A DNA stretch of 64,000 nt from Streptomyces massasporeus (GTDB lineage Bacteria; Actinomycetota; Actinomycetes; Streptomycetales; Streptomycetaceae), in assembly GCF_014648995.1 (NCBI RefSeq), contig NZ_BMSE01000005.1, forward strand, positions 124,001-188,000. Reading direction: 5' to 3'. The notes under the pieces were generated by a model. The model was not told the DNA's origin, ran no database searches, and was given only the letters and a program-made list of their open reading frames with translations. Of the stretch, positions 1 through 11,078 are shown piece by piece; position 1 is the stretch's first letter; each line of letters begins with the position of its first letter. Both the position numbers and the translations under genes were made by a program.

Positions 1-632
1 TCCAGCACCCACGGCTCGGTGTTCTCCAGCCGCTCGTGCCACATCTCGCGCCAGCGCTCGCCGACCACGGCCGGGTCGGGCGGGCAGGTGCCGTAGGCGA
101 ACATGGTGCCCGCCTCGGCCAGGTTGTCCGACAGCAGGGCGCCGCCCATGTAGTGCATGTCGTCGGCGTGCCGGTCGTCGGTGAACGAGGCGATGGCGAT
201 GGCCTTCAGGGACGGCGGACGGCGGGCCGCCACCTGGAGTGCGGCGAACGCGCCCCAGGAGATGCCCATCATGCCCGTGCCGCCGTCGCACCAGGGCTGC
301 TCCGCCAGCCAGGCCAGGATCTCCTCGGCATCCGCCTGCTCCCGTTCCAGGTACTCGTCGCGCAGCACGCCCTCCGAGTCACCGGTTCCGCGCAGGTCGA
401 CGCGGACGCAGGCGTAGCCGTGCCCGGCGAGGTAGGGGTGGTGGATCGAGTCCCGTACGGCCGTCAGGTCGCGCTTGCGGTACGGGATGTACTCCAGTAC
501 CGCCGGGACCGGCTCCTGGTCAGAGGAGGTGGGCCGCCAGATGTGCGCGGAGAGCCGGACCCCGTCGGACATCGGGATCGTGACGTGCTCTTCTTCCTTC
601 GTCTCGTACGGCAAATTTGTCACGTAACGCAT
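1..632 (-). CDS. CocE/NonD-family alpha/beta hydrolase, 3' end cut by window edge
   Basis: Reading from the ATG at 632 gives about 210 residues of an S15/CocE-type hydrolase; the C-terminal part lies beyond base 1. Visible marks are an early strand reading IPMSDGVRL, the oxyanion region YIPYRKRD, the loop RVDLRGTGDSEG and the nucleophile elbow GISWG, with Ser as predicted nucleophile. Family members cleave ester or amide bonds of acyl and peptide-like substrates. The gene begins 19 bp after the stop of the ATP-grasp gene on the same strand, with a GAGGAG about 12 bases upstream, so the two are probably co-transcribed. The substrate is unknown. Confidence 0.85.
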   Translation of the reverse strand, partial: MRYVTNLPYETKEEEHVTIPMSDGVRLSAHIWRPTSSDQEPVPAVLEYIPYRKRDLTAVRDSIHHPYLAGHGYACVRVDLRGTGDSEGVLRDEYLEREQADAEEILAWLAEQPWCDGGTGMMGISWGAFAALQVAARRPPSLKAIAIASFTDDRHADDMHYMGGALLSDNLAEAGTMFAYGTCPPDPAVVGERWREMWHERLENTEPWVL

Positions 633-651
633 GGAAGTGACGTGCTCCTCA

Positions 652-1962
652 CTAACGCGTGGCGTCGGCCTCGGCCGGGGCGTCCTCGAAGGCCAGGCCC
701 AGGGCGGCCACGCAGTGGTCGAACTTCTCCCGCAACTCCGCCTCGTCCGCTCCGCCGGTGTAGATGTGCGCCAGCTCGTAGCTGTAGCTGTCCTGCCCGG
801 GGAGGTCCGAGAGCCGGTCGCCCTCTGCGGGGATCACCTCGATGCGCACCCCGGGTGTCTCCCGCTCGATGCGGGCGATCTCCTCGGGGCCCGGCACCCG
901 GCGCACCACACCGTCGGTGAACCAGCGGTGGTACCACTTCGCCGCCATCGCGTACGAGCCCTGGCGGTGCGGCATGTGCGGGTCCTCACCGAGGGCGAGA
1001 CGGACCATGCAGTGGTGGTTGGGCACGCCGTCGACGTACTGGAACAGCTCCGCGTGCGACTGGGAGTGCCGGGGGTTGATCTCCAGCAGGTTGATCTCCC
1101 GGGTCCGCGGGTCGTAGAAGAACTCGATGCTGAAGGTGGCCGAGTCCATGCCGATCTGCCGCATCACGCGCTCGCTGACGTCGTGCAGTTGCGCGATGAC
1201 CGGGGGCGGCAGCATCGAGGGGTACTGGTGGCGCAGGAAGCAGGGGGAGTCCGGGTACTGGATGGAGTCCAGGACCCCGTAGACGGTCACCTCGCCCTGG
1301 TGGACATAGCCCTCGACGGCCACCTGGACACCGGACATGGCCCCCTCCGCGAGACAGACCCGGCCTCCCACGCCGTTCATCTCCGGCGGCAGGTCGATGC
1401 GTTCGAGGACGTGCTCGAAGGGGCGGCCGATGCGGGATATGCCGTCGCGGATCTCGGCGACCGCCGTGCGGAACTCCTCTTCGTCACCGACTCCGAAGGC
1501 GAGTTCGGAGGAGTACGAGAGGGCCGGCTTGAGCCACATCGGATAGCTCACGCTCTCGGGCGGGCGTGGAGGCTCGGCCGACAGGTCGACCTGGCCGAAG
1601 GGCGGGTGCCTGTCGGTGGCCTTCTGCTGCTCCAGCCGGCTCCAGTACTTGTGCTCGCACTTGACGACCGACTCCAGGCTGGTGCTGCGGGTGCCATAAC
1701 GTTCGCTCAGCATCGGGACGAGGGTGCTGACCGGGAAGTCCCAGTAGCCGACGATCGCGTCGATGCTCCCGTCGAACGCGTCGAGCACGTCCTGAGCCTT
1801 GTCGAGCAGCTTGGGCAGGTCCACTTCGCCGACCTGGAGCTCCTCGATCGTCAGCAGCTGGTGAAAACGCAGCTGGTCGGCTCCCGGGACCTGGTGGAGC
1901 GTGGGCAGGTTGGCCTCGTCGAGCCCGATCACGAAGACGTTCTTCACCGTCTCGTCAGACAC
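652..1962 (-). CDS. ATP-grasp domain protein (carboxylate-amine ligase-like)
   Basis: A 436-residue protein when started at the GTG at 1962, which has a strong GGAAGGAG ribosome site 5 bases away; longer upstream ATG choices lack one and look non-coding. The C-terminal half carries ATP-grasp features: a metal/ATP segment reading LLEINPRHSQSHAELF near residue 310 and a preceding SIEFFYDP strand. ATP-grasp enzymes join a carboxylate to an amine or thiol through an acyl phosphate. The partner hydrolase downstream suggests a small conserved pair that makes and cleaves, or matures, an amide or ester. The substrate cannot be told from the sequence. Confidence 0.75.
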   Translation of the reverse strand: MSDETVKNVFVIGLDEANLPTLHQVPGADQLRFHQLLTIEELQVGEVDLPKLLDKAQDVLDAFDGSIDAIVGYWDFPVSTLVPMLSERYGTRSTSLESVVKCEHKYWSRLEQQKATDRHPPFGQVDLSAEPPRPPESVSYPMWLKPALSYSSELAFGVGDEEEFRTAVAEIRDGISRIGRPFEHVLERIDLPPEMNGVGGRVCLAEGAMSGVQVAVEGYVHQGEVTVYGVLDSIQYPDSPCFLRHQYPSMLPPPVIAQLHDVSERVMRQIGMDSATFSIEFFYDPRTREINLLEINPRHSQSHAELFQYVDGVPNHHCMVRLALGEDPHMPHRQGSYAMAAKWYHRWFTDGVVRRVPGPEEIARIERETPGVRIEVIPAEGDRLSDLPGQDSYSYELAHIYTGGADEAELREKFDHCVAALGLAFEDAPAEADATR

Positions 1963-2121
1963 GGCTCTCCTTCCGACGACGTACGGCCCGAAGGCCGGCT
2001 TGCAAGATCGTCGGAGTACCCCTGCCACCTGCCGGCATGCCGCTCCGGACACCGCGCCCGTACCGGACGGCGGGGAACATGCCCGCCCTGAGCCGGACAC
2101 GGTCGGCACGCGTGTGCCGGC

Positions 2122-4527
2122 TCACACCCCGGTCGGCAGGGCCTGTTCCGCCCAGATGGTCTTGCCCGTCGCCGTTTGGCGGCTGCCCCACCGTTCGGCG
2201 AGCTGGGCGACGAGCAGCAGTCCCCGCCCGCCCTCGTCGAAGACCCGGGCCCGGCGCAGATGCGGGGCGCTGCTGCTGCCGTCGGACACCTCGCAGATGA
2301 GGGTCGAGTCGCGGATCAGCCGCAGCTCGATGGGGGCGCCGCCGTACCGCAGCGCGTTGGTGACCAGCTCGCTGACGATCAGTTCGGTGGCGAACTCCGC
2401 CTCCGTCAGCCCCCATTCGGCCAACTGCTCGCCCGCCATCTTGCGGGCCCGGGCCACGGCCGCGGGGTCCGGGGGCAGCTGCCAGGTGCGGACCTTCCCG
2501 GCGTCGAGCACGGCCGTGCGCGCCAGCATCAGTACGACGTCGTCATCGGCGGGCCGGCCGGTCAGCAGCGTGTTCAGCACCTGCTCGCAGGTCTCCTCGA
2601 GCGCCACCACGGGCCCGCCGAGTGCCTGGCGCAGCAGGGAGATCCCGATCTCGATGTCGTGGCCGGGCGCCTCGATCAGACCGTCGGTGTAGAGGGCGAG
2701 CAGGCTGTTCTCCTCCAACTGCACCTCGGCGGCCTCGAACGGCAGGCCACCCAGGCCCAGCGGTGGCCCGGCCGGCAGGTCCACGAACCGGACGCCGCCG
2801 CCGGGCGTGACCAGCGCGGGCGGCGGATGCCCGGCGCGGGCCATGGTGCAGCGGCGGGACACCGGGTCGTACACGGCGTACAGACAGGTGGCGCCGACCT
2901 GCCCCGACGCTTCCTCCGCCCCGCGCACCTCCGGGCCCTCCTCCCGGTCGAGCCGGATGACCAGGTCGTCCAGCTGGGTGAGGAGCTCGTCGGGGGCGAG
3001 ATCGACATCGGCGAGCGTGCGTACGGCGGTCCGCAGCCGGCCCATCGTCGCCGACGCCTGGATGCCGTGTCCCACCACGTCGCCCACGACCAGGGCCACG
3101 CGCGCGCCGGACAGCGGGATGACGTCGAACCAGTCGCCGCCGATGTCCGCACCGGCACCGGTGGGCAGATAACGGTAGGCGATGTCCATCGCCGCCAGCT
3201 CCGGAAGCCGCTCGGGCAGCAGGCTGCGCTGGAGCGCCAGGGCTGTGCGGCTTTCCCGGGTGAAGCGGCGGGCGTTGTCCACGCTGACCGCGGCCCGGGC
3301 GACGATGTCCTCCGCGAGCAGCAGGTCGTCCTCGCTGAACGAGTCGTGGGTGCGGTGGCGCAGGAAGTGCACCAGGCCCAGGGTCACGCCGCGGGCGCGC
3401 AGCGGCACCATCATCACCGAGTGGATCATGTACCTGGTCACGGTCCGGGCGCGGGCGGGGGAGGACTCGAGCCACTCCAGCAGCTCCGGATCCCCCGGCC
3501 GGTGCCGGGCGCCCCGCTCGGCGGCCAGGACCCGCAGCGGCAACGTCCCCACCGGGTAGCCGATCGTGCCGCCCGTGGCCACCACCGATTCCGGGCAGCC
3601 CTCCAGCACCGATCGCTGGGCGGTGCGCCGCACGACGGCCGGCGTGCGCGTCGGCAGCGGTCCCGGCTCGTCGCCCCGGGCGACGGACTCCAGCAGATCC
3701 ACGGTGACGAAATCCGCGAATCCCCCGGCGACGGCCACCTCCGCCATCTCCTCGGCCGTCCGGGTCACGTCCAGGGTGCTCCCGATGCGCAGACTGGCCT
3801 CGTTGAGCACCGCCAGCCGGCGCCGGGCCCAGTACTGCTCCGTCGTGTCGAACACGGTCGCCGACATGCCCTGGACCACGCCGGCCTCGTCCTTCAGCGG
3901 CGACATGAACATGGACCAGGCGTGCGTCCGGACCTCGCCCGGGGCCTTGCCGTGCTCCTCGTGGAAGATCATCTCGCCGGTGCGCAGGACCTCCCGCTGG
4001 AGGCGGTCGTAGGTGTCGAAGGGCGGGTTCGGCTCGATCTCCCACAGGGTCAGGCCCTTCATCTCCTCCTCGGACCTGCCCATCACCTCGGTCATGATCT
4101 CGTTGGCGCCCACCAGCCGGGCGTCCCGGTCGTAGACCGCCACCGGTACGGGGAGCTGGGCGAGGGTGAGGTCCCACAGGGACGGGGCCCCGTGCTCCTC
4201 CCGCGCGCCCGGGTACACCGGCACGGTGCCGGTCACGAGCCAGAGCCGGCCGCCCTCGGCGTCCAGCAGCGGTGTCCCCTGCAGCCGTACCACGACCCGG
4301 TTGCCGTCGCGGTGCCGCAGGGCCACCTCACCGGCCCATCGCCGGCCCTCGGCCGTGTGCCGCCGCGTGGACTCCGGGAGACGGGCGGCGAGCAGGTCGT
4401 CGACGGGCCTGCCCACGAGCTCGGCGGGTTCGTAACCGAGCAGCCGGCGGGCCCCGTCGCTCCACACCGTGATCACTCCACCGGCGTCGACGACGAACGC
4501 CAAGTCCTCCGGTACGCGTCCCTGCAC
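2122..4527 (-). CDS. PAS-PAS-GAF-SpoIIE phosphatase-HATPase sensor regulator
   Basis: An 801-residue multidomain signalling protein. Two PAS domains (about 8-110 and 125-235), a GAF domain (about 250-420), a SpoIIE/PP2C phosphatase (about 435-655, with metal-site stretches GGDWFDV, GDVVGHG and DGLIEAP, then DDDVVLML) and a C-terminal HATPase_c anti-sigma-type kinase domain (about 680-795, SELVTNALRYGG). Such proteins control sigma factors through anti-sigma antagonists. The GTG at 4527 is chosen because it has GGAGG 6 bases upstream; an in-frame ATG at 4719 would overlap the GntR gene. No transmembrane segment is seen, so it is probably cytoplasmic. Confidence 0.85.
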   Translation of the reverse strand: MQGRVPEDLAFVVDAGGVITVWSDGARRLLGYEPAELVGRPVDDLLAARLPESTRRHTAEGRRWAGEVALRHRDGNRVVVRLQGTPLLDAEGGRLWLVTGTVPVYPGAREEHGAPSLWDLTLAQLPVPVAVYDRDARLVGANEIMTEVMGRSEEEMKGLTLWEIEPNPPFDTYDRLQREVLRTGEMIFHEEHGKAPGEVRTHAWSMFMSPLKDEAGVVQGMSATVFDTTEQYWARRRLAVLNEASLRIGSTLDVTRTAEEMAEVAVAGGFADFVTVDLLESVARGDEPGPLPTRTPAVVRRTAQRSVLEGCPESVVATGGTIGYPVGTLPLRVLAAERGARHRPGDPELLEWLESSPARARTVTRYMIHSVMMVPLRARGVTLGLVHFLRHRTHDSFSEDDLLLAEDIVARAAVSVDNARRFTRESRTALALQRSLLPERLPELAAMDIAYRYLPTGAGADIGGDWFDVIPLSGARVALVVGDVVGHGIQASATMGRLRTAVRTLADVDLAPDELLTQLDDLVIRLDREEGPEVRGAEEASGQVGATCLYAVYDPVSRRCTMARAGHPPPALVTPGGGVRFVDLPAGPPLGLGGLPFEAAEVQLEENSLLALYTDGLIEAPGHDIEIGISLLRQALGGPVVALEETCEQVLNTLLTGRPADDDVVLMLARTAVLDAGKVRTWQLPPDPAAVARARKMAGEQLAEWGLTEAEFATELIVSELVTNALRYGGAPIELRLIRDSTLICEVSDGSSSAPHLRRARVFDEGGRGLLLVAQLAERWGSRQTATGKTIWAEQALPTGV

Positions 4528-4642
4528 GGTGCCTCCGGATGTGCCGCCCCGGCCTGCCCACCAGTCCCTGCACCCGATTGTCCCGCTCCCGGCCCGTTGG
4601 GGCTCGTCTGCCGAGAAGCGCCTCGGTGACCAGCGCGAACGC

Positions 4643-5335
4643 TCAGATGGCCGCGCGGATCGCCTGCTCGAACCCCTCGACGTGGCCCCGGGCGAGCCGC
4701 GCCGCCCGCTCCGGCTCACCCGCGACGATCGCCTCGATCAGCGGCCCGTGCTCCTCGACGTGTCCCGCCATGTCGGACAGGCGGTCGAGGAACAGGCACC
4801 AGATGCGGGTGGCGAGGTTGTCGTGGCGGACGAGGGTGTCCTCCAGGTACGGGTTGTGCGCGGCGGCGTAGACCGCGCGGTGGACCTGGAGATCCAGGCG
4901 CATCAGCTCGCCGTCCTGCCGGGCGGGATCCGCGTGCTCCAGCTCCTGCCGCAGGGCCGTCAAAACCGCCCGGTCCGCCACCGTGGCACGCCGCGCGGCC
5001 TGGGCGGCGGCCAGGGGTTCGAGCTCCTGGCGCACCTCGGAGATATGGGCGAGGTCGGTGATGTTGACCTCGGTGGCGAAGGTGCCGCGCCGGGGGTAGG
5101 TCGTGATCAGGCGCTCGTACTGGAGCCGCTTCAGCGCCTCGCGGACCGGTGTCCGCCCCACGCCGAGGGACTGCGCGAGCTGCTCCTCGTGGATCGGGGC
5201 GCCCGGGCGGATCTCGAGCATGACGAGCCGGTCGCGGATGGCGCGGTAGGCGCGCTCGGCGAGGGACAGCTCCTCGCCGCCGGGCTCTGGGCTCCGGGAA
5301 TCCCCGCTCATGGGCTCGGTCGCCAGCTGCTGCAT
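4643..5335 (-). CDS. GntR-family (FCD) transcriptional regulator of sarcosine operon
   Basis: A 230-residue GntR regulator. The winged helix lies at about 22-88 (LAERAYRAIRDRL through TPVREALKRL), followed by an all-helical FCD ligand domain (about 100-225) that usually binds small carboxylates with a metal. It is transcribed divergently from glyA-soxBDAG-purU with a 95-bp gap holding a perfect 12-bp palindrome, so it most likely represses that operon. The inducer is plausibly sarcosine, glycine or a related metabolite, which is inference from context. Confidence 0.88.
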   Translation of the reverse strand: MQQLATEPMSGDSRSPEPGGEELSLAERAYRAIRDRLVMLEIRPGAPIHEEQLAQSLGVGRTPVREALKRLQYERLITTYPRRGTFATEVNITDLAHISEVRQELEPLAAAQAARRATVADRAVLTALRQELEHADPARQDGELMRLDLQVHRAVYAAAHNPYLEDTLVRHDNLATRIWCLFLDRLSDMAGHVEEHGPLIEAIVAGEPERAARLARGHVEGFEQAIRAAI

Positions 5336-5384
5336 GAATGCCCCCTTGACCTGTCCGGCGAGCTCCCATACCGTACCGCACAGT

Positions 5385-5396
5385 CTGATATATCAG
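5385..5396. promoter_or_regulatory. Candidate GntR operator
   Basis: CTGATATATCAG is a perfect 12-bp palindrome, AT-rich against its GC-rich surroundings, in the 95-bp divergent gap between the GntR gene and glyA. FadR/FCD-type GntR proteins bind short AT-rich palindromes of this kind. It lies 35 bp upstream of the glyA start, a position suited to repression. Confidence 0.6.
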
Positions 5397-5430
5397 TTGC
5401 GCATTAGTTGGCTCCCAGGATGGTGCACCC

Positions 5431-6729
5431 ATGGCAACCAGCCCGTCGACCAGCACACTCGCGCCCCCCCTCGCCCTCCCGCTCAGTGAACTGGACCCGG
5501 ACGTCGCCACCGCGGTACGGGCCGAGCTGCACCGCCAGCAGTCGACGCTGGAGATGATCGCCTCGGAGAACTTCGCCCCGGCCGCCGTGCTGGAGGCCCA
5601 GGGCTCGGTCCTCACCAACAAGTACGCCGAGGGCTACCCGGGCCGCCGCTACTACGGCGGCTGCGAACACGTCGACGTCGTCGAGCGGCTCGCCGTCGAC
5701 CGCGTGAAGGAGCTGTTCGGCGCCGAGGCCGCGAACGTCCAGCCGCACTCGGGAGCGCAGGCCAACGCCGCCGCGATGTTCGCCCTGCTCCGGCCGGGCG
5801 ACACGATCCTCGGCCTCGACCTGGCGCACGGCGGTCACCTGACCCACGGCATGCGGATCAACTACTCCGGCAAGCTGTACGACGTCGTGCCCTACCACGT
5901 GCGCGAGTCCGACCTGCGCGTCGACATGGAGGAGGTCGAGCGGCTCGCCCTCACCCACCGGCCGAAGATGATCGTCGCCGGCTGGTCGGCCTACCCGCGG
6001 CAGCTGGACTTCGCCGCGTTCCGGCGGATCGCCGACGCGGTGGGCGCGTACCTCATGGTGGACATGGCGCACTTCGCCGGTCTGGTCGCCGCGGGCCTCC
6101 ACCCGAACCCGGTGCCGTATGCCGACGTCGTCACGACCACCACCCACAAGACCCTCGGTGGCCCGCGCGGCGGCGTGATCCTCAGCCGGGCCGGCCTCGC
6201 CAAGAAGATCGACTCGGCGGTCTTCCCGGGCCAGCAGGGCGGGCCGCTCCAGCACGTGATCGCGGCGAAGGCGGTGGCGTTCAAGGTGGCGGCGGGGGAG
6301 GAGTTCAGGGAACGCCAGCAGCGCACCCTGCACGGCGCCCGCATCCTCGCCGGACGGCTGCTGGCCGACGACGTCGCCGAGGCCGGCATCACCGTCCTGA
6401 CCGGCGGCACCGAGGTCCACCTGGTCCTCGTCGACCTGCGCCACTCGGCGCTCGACGGACGGCAGGCCGAGGACCGGCTGCACCGCATCGGCATCACCGT
6501 CAACCGCAACGCCGTGCCGTTCGACCCACGCCCCCCGATGGTGTCGTCGGGCCTGCGCATCGGCACCCCGGCCCTGGCCACCCGCGGCTTCGGCGCGACA
6601 CAGTTCCGGGAGGTCGCCGACATCATCGCCGAGGCCCTGAAGGGCGAACAGCCGGACGACGCACTGCGCGAACGGGTCGACAGGCTCGCCGCCGCCTTCC
6701 CCCTCTACCCGGACGGAGCCCCGGCATGA
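5431..6729 (+). CDS. glyA: Serine hydroxymethyltransferase
   Basis: A 432-residue PLP enzyme of normal SHMT length. It shows the N-terminal [10 protein letters not shown] motif, the [15 protein letters not shown] substrate loop and the PLP lysine in [14 protein letters not shown]. It interconverts serine and glycine with tetrahydrofolate/methylene-THF. As first gene of the sarcosine operon it would turn the glycine and methylene-THF made by sarcosine oxidase into serine, so it is probably a dedicated copy in addition to a housekeeping glyA elsewhere. Its stop overlaps the soxB start (ATGA). Confidence 0.95.
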   Translation: MATSPSTSTLAPPLALPLSELDPDVATAVRAELHRQQSTLEMIASENFAPAAVLEAQGSVLTNKYAEGYPGRRYYGGCEHVDVVERLAVDRVKELFGAEAANVQPHSGAQANAAAMFALLRPGDTILGLDLAHGGHLTHGMRINYSGKLYDVVPYHVRESDLRVDMEEVERLALTHRPKMIVAGWSAYPRQLDFAAFRRIADAVGAYLMVDMAHFAGLVAAGLHPNPVPYADVVTTTTHKTLGGPRGGVILSRAGLAKKIDSAVFPGQQGGPLQHVIAAKAVAFKVAAGEEFRERQQRTLHGARILAGRLLADDVAEAGITVLTGGTEVHLVLVDLRHSALDGRQAEDRLHRIGITVNRNAVPFDPRPPMVSSGLRIGTPALATRGFGATQFREVADIIAEALKGEQPDDALRERVDRLAAAFPLYPDGAPA

Positions 6730-7946
6730 CCGCCCGACCGCTCCCGGAGCACCCGGAATTCCTCTGGCGCAACCCCGAGCCGCGCTCCTCCTACGACGTC
6801 GTCATCGTCGGCGCGGGCGGCCACGGCCTGGCCACCGCCTACTACCTCGCCAAGAACCACGGCATCACCAAGGTCGCCGTCCTGGAGAAGGGCTGGCTGG
6901 CCGGCGGCAACATGGCCCGCAACACCACGATCATCCGCTCCAACTACCTCTGGGACGAGAGCGCCGCGATCTACGAGCACGCGCTCAAGCTGTGGGAGCG
7001 GCTCCCCGAGGAACTGGACTACGACTTCCTGTTCAGCCAGCGCGGCGTCCTCAACCTCGCCCACACCCTCCAGGACGTCCGCGAGGGCATGCGCCGGGCC
7101 AACGCCAACCGCCTCAACGGCGTCGACGCCGAGTGGCTCGACCCCGACCAGGTCGCCAAGGTCTGCCCCATCCTCAACGTCTCGCCCCGCACCCGCTATC
7201 CGGTCCTCGGCGGCACCTTCCAGCCCCGGGCCGGCATCGCCAAGCACGACCACGTCGCCTGGGCGCTGGCCCGCCGCGCCGACGAGCTGGGCGTGGACCT
7301 GATCCAGGGCTGCGAGGTCACCGGCTTCCTCAAGGACGGCGACCGGGTCGTGGGCGTCGACACCAACCGGGGCCGCATCCACGCGGGCCGGGTCGGACTC
7401 GCCGCCGCCGGGCACAGCAGCGTGCTGGCCGAACGGGCGGGCGTACGGCTGCCGGTGCAGTCCCACCCGCTCCAGGCGCTGGTCTCCGAGCTGCACGAGC
7501 CGGTGCACCCCACGGTCGTCATGTCGAACCACGTGCACGTCTACGTGTCCCAGGCCCACAAGGGCGAGCTGGTGATGGGCGCGGGCGTCGACTCCTACAA
7601 CGGCTACGGCCAGCGCGGCTCCTTCCACGTCATCGAGCGGCAGATGGCCGCCGCCGTCGAACTGTTCCCCGTCTTCGCCCGGGCGCACGTGCTGCGCACC
7701 TGGGGCGGCATCGTCGACGTCACCCCGGACGCCTCACCGATCATCGGCCGCACCCCCGTGGAGGGTCTGTACGTCAACTGCGGCTGGGGGACCGGCGGTT
7801 TCAAGGCCACCCCGGCCGCCGGCTGGACCTTCGCGCACACCATCGCCACCGGCGAGCCGCATCCGCTGAACGCCCCCTTCGCCCTCGAACGCTTCACCAC
7901 GGGCGCCCTGATCGACGAACACGGCGCAGCGGCCGTGGCCCACTGA
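6726..7946 (+). CDS. soxB: Sarcosine oxidase subunit beta
   Basis: A 406-residue DAO-family flavoprotein. The FAD dinucleotide fold is at about 20-50 ([17 protein letters not shown]). The segment IAKHDH near residue 176 falls where the beta subunit of heterotetrameric sarcosine oxidase attaches FMN to His. The C-terminal flavin motif is [11 protein letters not shown]. It oxidises the N-methyl group of sarcosine, giving glycine, formaldehyde equivalents and peroxide. Translation is coupled to glyA by ATGA overlap. Confidence 0.95.
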   Translation: MTARPLPEHPEFLWRNPEPRSSYDVVIVGAGGHGLATAYYLAKNHGITKVAVLEKGWLAGGNMARNTTIIRSNYLWDESAAIYEHALKLWERLPEELDYDFLFSQRGVLNLAHTLQDVREGMRRANANRLNGVDAEWLDPDQVAKVCPILNVSPRTRYPVLGGTFQPRAGIAKHDHVAWALARRADELGVDLIQGCEVTGFLKDGDRVVGVDTNRGRIHAGRVGLAAAGHSSVLAERAGVRLPVQSHPLQALVSELHEPVHPTVVMSNHVHVYVSQAHKGELVMGAGVDSYNGYGQRGSFHVIERQMAAAVELFPVFARAHVLRTWGGIVDVTPDASPIIGRTPVEGLYVNCGWGTGGFKATPAAGWTFAHTIATGEPHPLNAPFALERFTTGALIDEHGAAAVAH

Positions 7947-7959
7947 GGAGGACTCCACC

Positions 7960-8241
7960 GTGCTGCTGATCACCTGCCCGTGGTGCGGGCCGCGGGACGA
8001 GACCGAGTACCACTACGGCGGACAGGCCCACGTCCCCCACCCCGAGACCCCGGCCGCCCTCTCCGACGAGCAGTGGGCCGCGTACGTCTTCTACCGCGAC
8101 AACCCCAAGGGCCCCTTCGCCGAACGCTGGATGCACGGCACCGGCTGCCGCCGCTGGTTCAACGTCCTGCGCGACACCGCCACCCACGAGGTGCTGACCA
8201 CCTACCGGCTCGACGAGCCGCGCCCCGGAGGGACCCGATGA
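7960..8241 (+). CDS. soxD: Sarcosine oxidase subunit delta
   Basis: A 93-residue protein starting at a GTG 13 bp after soxB with GAGGAG upstream. It has the CPWCG zinc-binding pair near the N terminus, and the segment [15 protein letters not shown] typical of SoxD, which includes another Cys. It is a small structural zinc subunit of the heterotetramer. Its stop overlaps the soxA start. Confidence 0.93.
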   Translation: MLLITCPWCGPRDETEYHYGGQAHVPHPETPAALSDEQWAAYVFYRDNPKGPFAERWMHGTGCRRWFNVLRDTATHEVLTTYRLDEPRPGGTR

Positions 8242-11078
8242 CCGACCAGCCCTTCCGGCTCCCGCAGGGGGGCCGCGTGGACCGCGGCACCGTGCTGCGC
8301 TTCACCGTCGACGGACGGGAGTCGACCGGCCACCCCGGCGACACCCTCGCCTCCGCGATGCTGGCGAACGGACGCGTCGAGGCCGGCCCGTCGCTCTACC
8401 GCGGCCGCCCGCGCGGCATCGTCGCCGCGGGTGTCGAGGAGCCCAACGCCCTGGTACAGCTGGACGGCCCCTGTTCGGAGGGCATGCTCCCGGCCACGAC
8501 CGTCGAGCTGTACGACGGCCTGTCCGCCACGACCCTCTCCGGGATGGGCCGGCTCGACCCGGCACCCGACCCCGCGGTCCACGACAAGAAGTACGTCCAC
8601 ACCGACGTCCTGGTCGTCGGCGCGGGACCTGCGGGACTCGCGGCCGCCGCGGCCGCCGCCGGGTCCGGCGCGCGGGTGATCCTCGTCGACGACCAGCCCG
8701 AGCCCGGTGGTTCGCTGTACTCGGACACCGCGTGGGTCGCCGCTGTCCGGGCGGCCCTCGACGCCGCCCCCGAGGTCGTCGTCCTGCCCCGCACCACGGC
8801 CTTCGGCTCCTACGACGACAACTACGTGCTCGCCCTCCAGCGCCGCACCGACCACCTGGGAACCGCCGCCCCCGAGGGAGTCTCACGCCAGCGGCTCTGG
8901 CACATCCGGGCCCGCCGGGTGGTGCTGGCGACCGGTGCGCACGAGCGACCGCTGGTCTTCGCCGGCAACGACCGGCCCGGGGTGATGCTCTCCTCGGCCG
9001 TGCGGACGTACCTCAACCGGTACGCCGTGGTGCCCGGATCGCGGGCCGTGGTGAGCACAACCAACGACAGCGCCTACGACACGGTCGCCGATCTGCACGC
9101 GGCCGGGATCGACATCGCGGCCGTCGTGGACGCGCGGCCCGAACCGTCCCGGCGGGCGGCCGAGGTGGCCGGGGTCACGGGGGTGCGGGTGCTGACGGGC
9201 AGCGCGGTGGTCGACACCGAGGGCGGTCACAGGCTCACCGGTGTCACCGTCCGGGCCCTCGACACCGACGGCCGGCTCACCGGCGCACCGGAGCGGTTCG
9301 ACTGCGACCTGCTCGCCGTCTCGGGCGGATGGAGTCCGGTGGTGCATCTGCACAGCCAGCGGCAGGGCCGGCTGCGCTGGGACGAGACGCTGGTGGCCTT
9401 CGTGCCCGACGGTGCCGTGCGCGGCCAGCAGGTCGTCGGTGCGGCGCGCGGGACGTACGACGTCGGCGGCTGCCGTGCCGAGGGGGCCCGGGCGGGCGCG
9501 GTGGCCGCGACGGAGGCCGGGTTCCCGGTCGCCCTACCGCCCGAGGGCGCACCGCTCCCCGCCGGCCCGACCCGCGCGCTGTGGCTGGTCCCCGGCCCCG
9601 ACGGCGAACCCGGCACCTGGGACCGTCACTTCGTCGACCTCCAGCGGGACGTCACCGTCGCCGACGTCTGGCGCTCCACCGGCGCGGGCATGCGCGGTGT
9701 CGAGCACGTCAAGCGCTACACGTCCCTCGGCACGGCGAACGACCAGGGCAAGACGTCCGGGGTCAACGCGATCGGCGTCATCGCCGAGGCCCTCGGGGGC
9801 TCGATGGGCGAGATCGGCACCACGGCCTACCGGGCGCCTTACACACCGATCGCCTTCGCCGCCCTGGCCGGGCGGGAACGCGGCGACCTCTTCGACCCGG
9901 AGCGGACCACGCCCCTGCACGCCTGGCACGTGGCACACGGCGCCGAGTTCGAGGACGTCGGGCAGTGGAAGCGCCCCCGGTACTACCCCCGGCCGGGGGA
10001 GGACATGGACGCCGCCGTGGCCCGTGAGTGCCGCGCGGCCCGCGAGGGCGTGGCGTTCATGGACGCCTCCACCCTCGGCAAGATCGAGATCCGGGGCGCG
10101 GACGCGGGCGAGTTCCTCAACCGGATCTACACCAATGCCTTCAAGAAGCTGAAGCCGGGCACCGCCCGCTACGGCGTCATGTGCAAGCCCGACGGCATGA
10201 TCTTCGACGACGGCGTGACCTTGCGCCTCGACGAGGACCGCTACTTCATGACCACCACGACGGGCGGTGCCGCCGGCGTCCTGGACTGGCTGGAGGAGTG
10301 GCTCCAGACCGAGTGGCCCGAACTCGACGTCCACTGCACGTCGGTGACCGAGCAGTGGTCGACGATCGCCGTGGTCGGCCCGAAGTCCCGGGAGGTCGTG
10401 GCCCGGCTCGCGCCCGATGTCGACCTGTCCGCCGAGGCGTTCCCGTTCATGGCCTTCCGTGAGACCACCCTGTCCTGCGGCGTCCCGGCACGCATCTGCC
10501 GGATCTCCTTCTCCGGCGAACTGGCCTACGAGATCAACGTCGCGGGGTGGTACGGCCTGGCCGTCTGGGAGCAGGTCCACGAGGCCGGGCAGCCGTACGG
10601 CATCACCCCGTACGGCACCGAGACGATGCACGTCCTGCGGGCGGAGAAGGGCTACATCATCGTCGGACAGGACACCGACGGCACGGTCACCCCGCAGGAC
10701 GCGGGCATGTCCTGGGTGGTGTCGAAGCAGAAGGAGTTCATCGGCAAGCGGTCCTTCTCCCGCGTTGACACCGCTCGCACCGACCGCAAGCACCTGGTCG
10801 GCCTGCTCCCGAGCGACCGCACGACCCGGCTCCCCGAGGGCACCCAACTCGTCGCGCCGGACGTCTGCTTGGAGACGGTGCCGGTGCCGATGCTCGGGCA
10901 CGTCACCTCCAGCTACCACAGCCCGGCACTCGGCCGCCCCTTCGCCCTCGCCCTCGTTTCCGGCGGACGGGCGAGGATCGGCGAGACCCTGCTCGCCCCG
11001 GTGGGCGAGGACCTGGTGCCCGTCGAGGTGACCGACTGCGTCCTCTACGACCCCGAAGGGACCAAGCGTGATGGCTGA
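8238..11078 (+). CDS. soxA: Sarcosine oxidase subunit alpha
   Basis: A 946-residue protein started at the ATG at 8238, overlapping the soxD stop. The N terminus (about 10-100) is the Fer2-like domain; a pyridine nucleotide-binding domain follows (about 118-420, [18 protein letters not shown] with GGSLY); the C-terminal third (about 570-930) is a GcvT-type folate-binding aminomethyltransferase domain. It receives the methylene from the beta subunit and loads it onto tetrahydrofolate, giving methylene-THF. Length and domain order match the heterotetrameric enzyme. Confidence 0.95.
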   Translation: MTDQPFRLPQGGRVDRGTVLRFTVDGRESTGHPGDTLASAMLANGRVEAGPSLYRGRPRGIVAAGVEEPNALVQLDGPCSEGMLPATTVELYDGLSATTLSGMGRLDPAPDPAVHDKKYVHTDVLVVGAGPAGLAAAAAAAGSGARVILVDDQPEPGGSLYSDTAWVAAVRAALDAAPEVVVLPRTTAFGSYDDNYVLALQRRTDHLGTAAPEGVSRQRLWHIRARRVVLATGAHERPLVFAGNDRPGVMLSSAVRTYLNRYAVVPGSRAVVSTTNDSAYDTVADLHAAGIDIAAVVDARPEPSRRAAEVAGVTGVRVLTGSAVVDTEGGHRLTGVTVRALDTDGRLTGAPERFDCDLLAVSGGWSPVVHLHSQRQGRLRWDETLVAFVPDGAVRGQQVVGAARGTYDVGGCRAEGARAGAVAATEAGFPVALPPEGAPLPAGPTRALWLVPGPDGEPGTWDRHFVDLQRDVTVADVWRSTGAGMRGVEHVKRYTSLGTANDQGKTSGVNAIGVIAEALGGSMGEIGTTAYRAPYTPIAFAALAGRERGDLFDPERTTPLHAWHVAHGAEFEDVGQWKRPRYYPRPGEDMDAAVARECRAAREGVAFMDASTLGKIEIRGADAGEFLNRIYTNAFKKLKPGTARYGVMCKPDGMIFDDGVTLRLDEDRYFMTTTTGGAAGVLDWLEEWLQTEWPELDVHCTSVTEQWSTIAVVGPKSREVVARLAPDVDLSAEAFPFMAFRETTLSCGVPARICRISFSGELAYEINVAGWYGLAVWEQVHEAGQPYGITPYGTETMHVLRAEKGYIIVGQDTDGTVTPQDAGMSWVVSKQKEFIGKRSFSRVDTARTDRKHLVGLLPSDRTTRLPEGTQLVAPDVCLETVPVPMLGHVTSSYHSPALGRPFALALVSGGRARIGETLLAPVGEDLVPVEVTDCVLYDPEGTKRDG

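Noticed and set aside
4527..4719. Longer N terminus for the PAS-GAF-SpoIIE protein
   Set aside because: It would overlap the end of the GntR gene, has Arg/Ser-rich low-complexity sequence and no ribosome site, whereas the GTG at 4527 has GGAGG.
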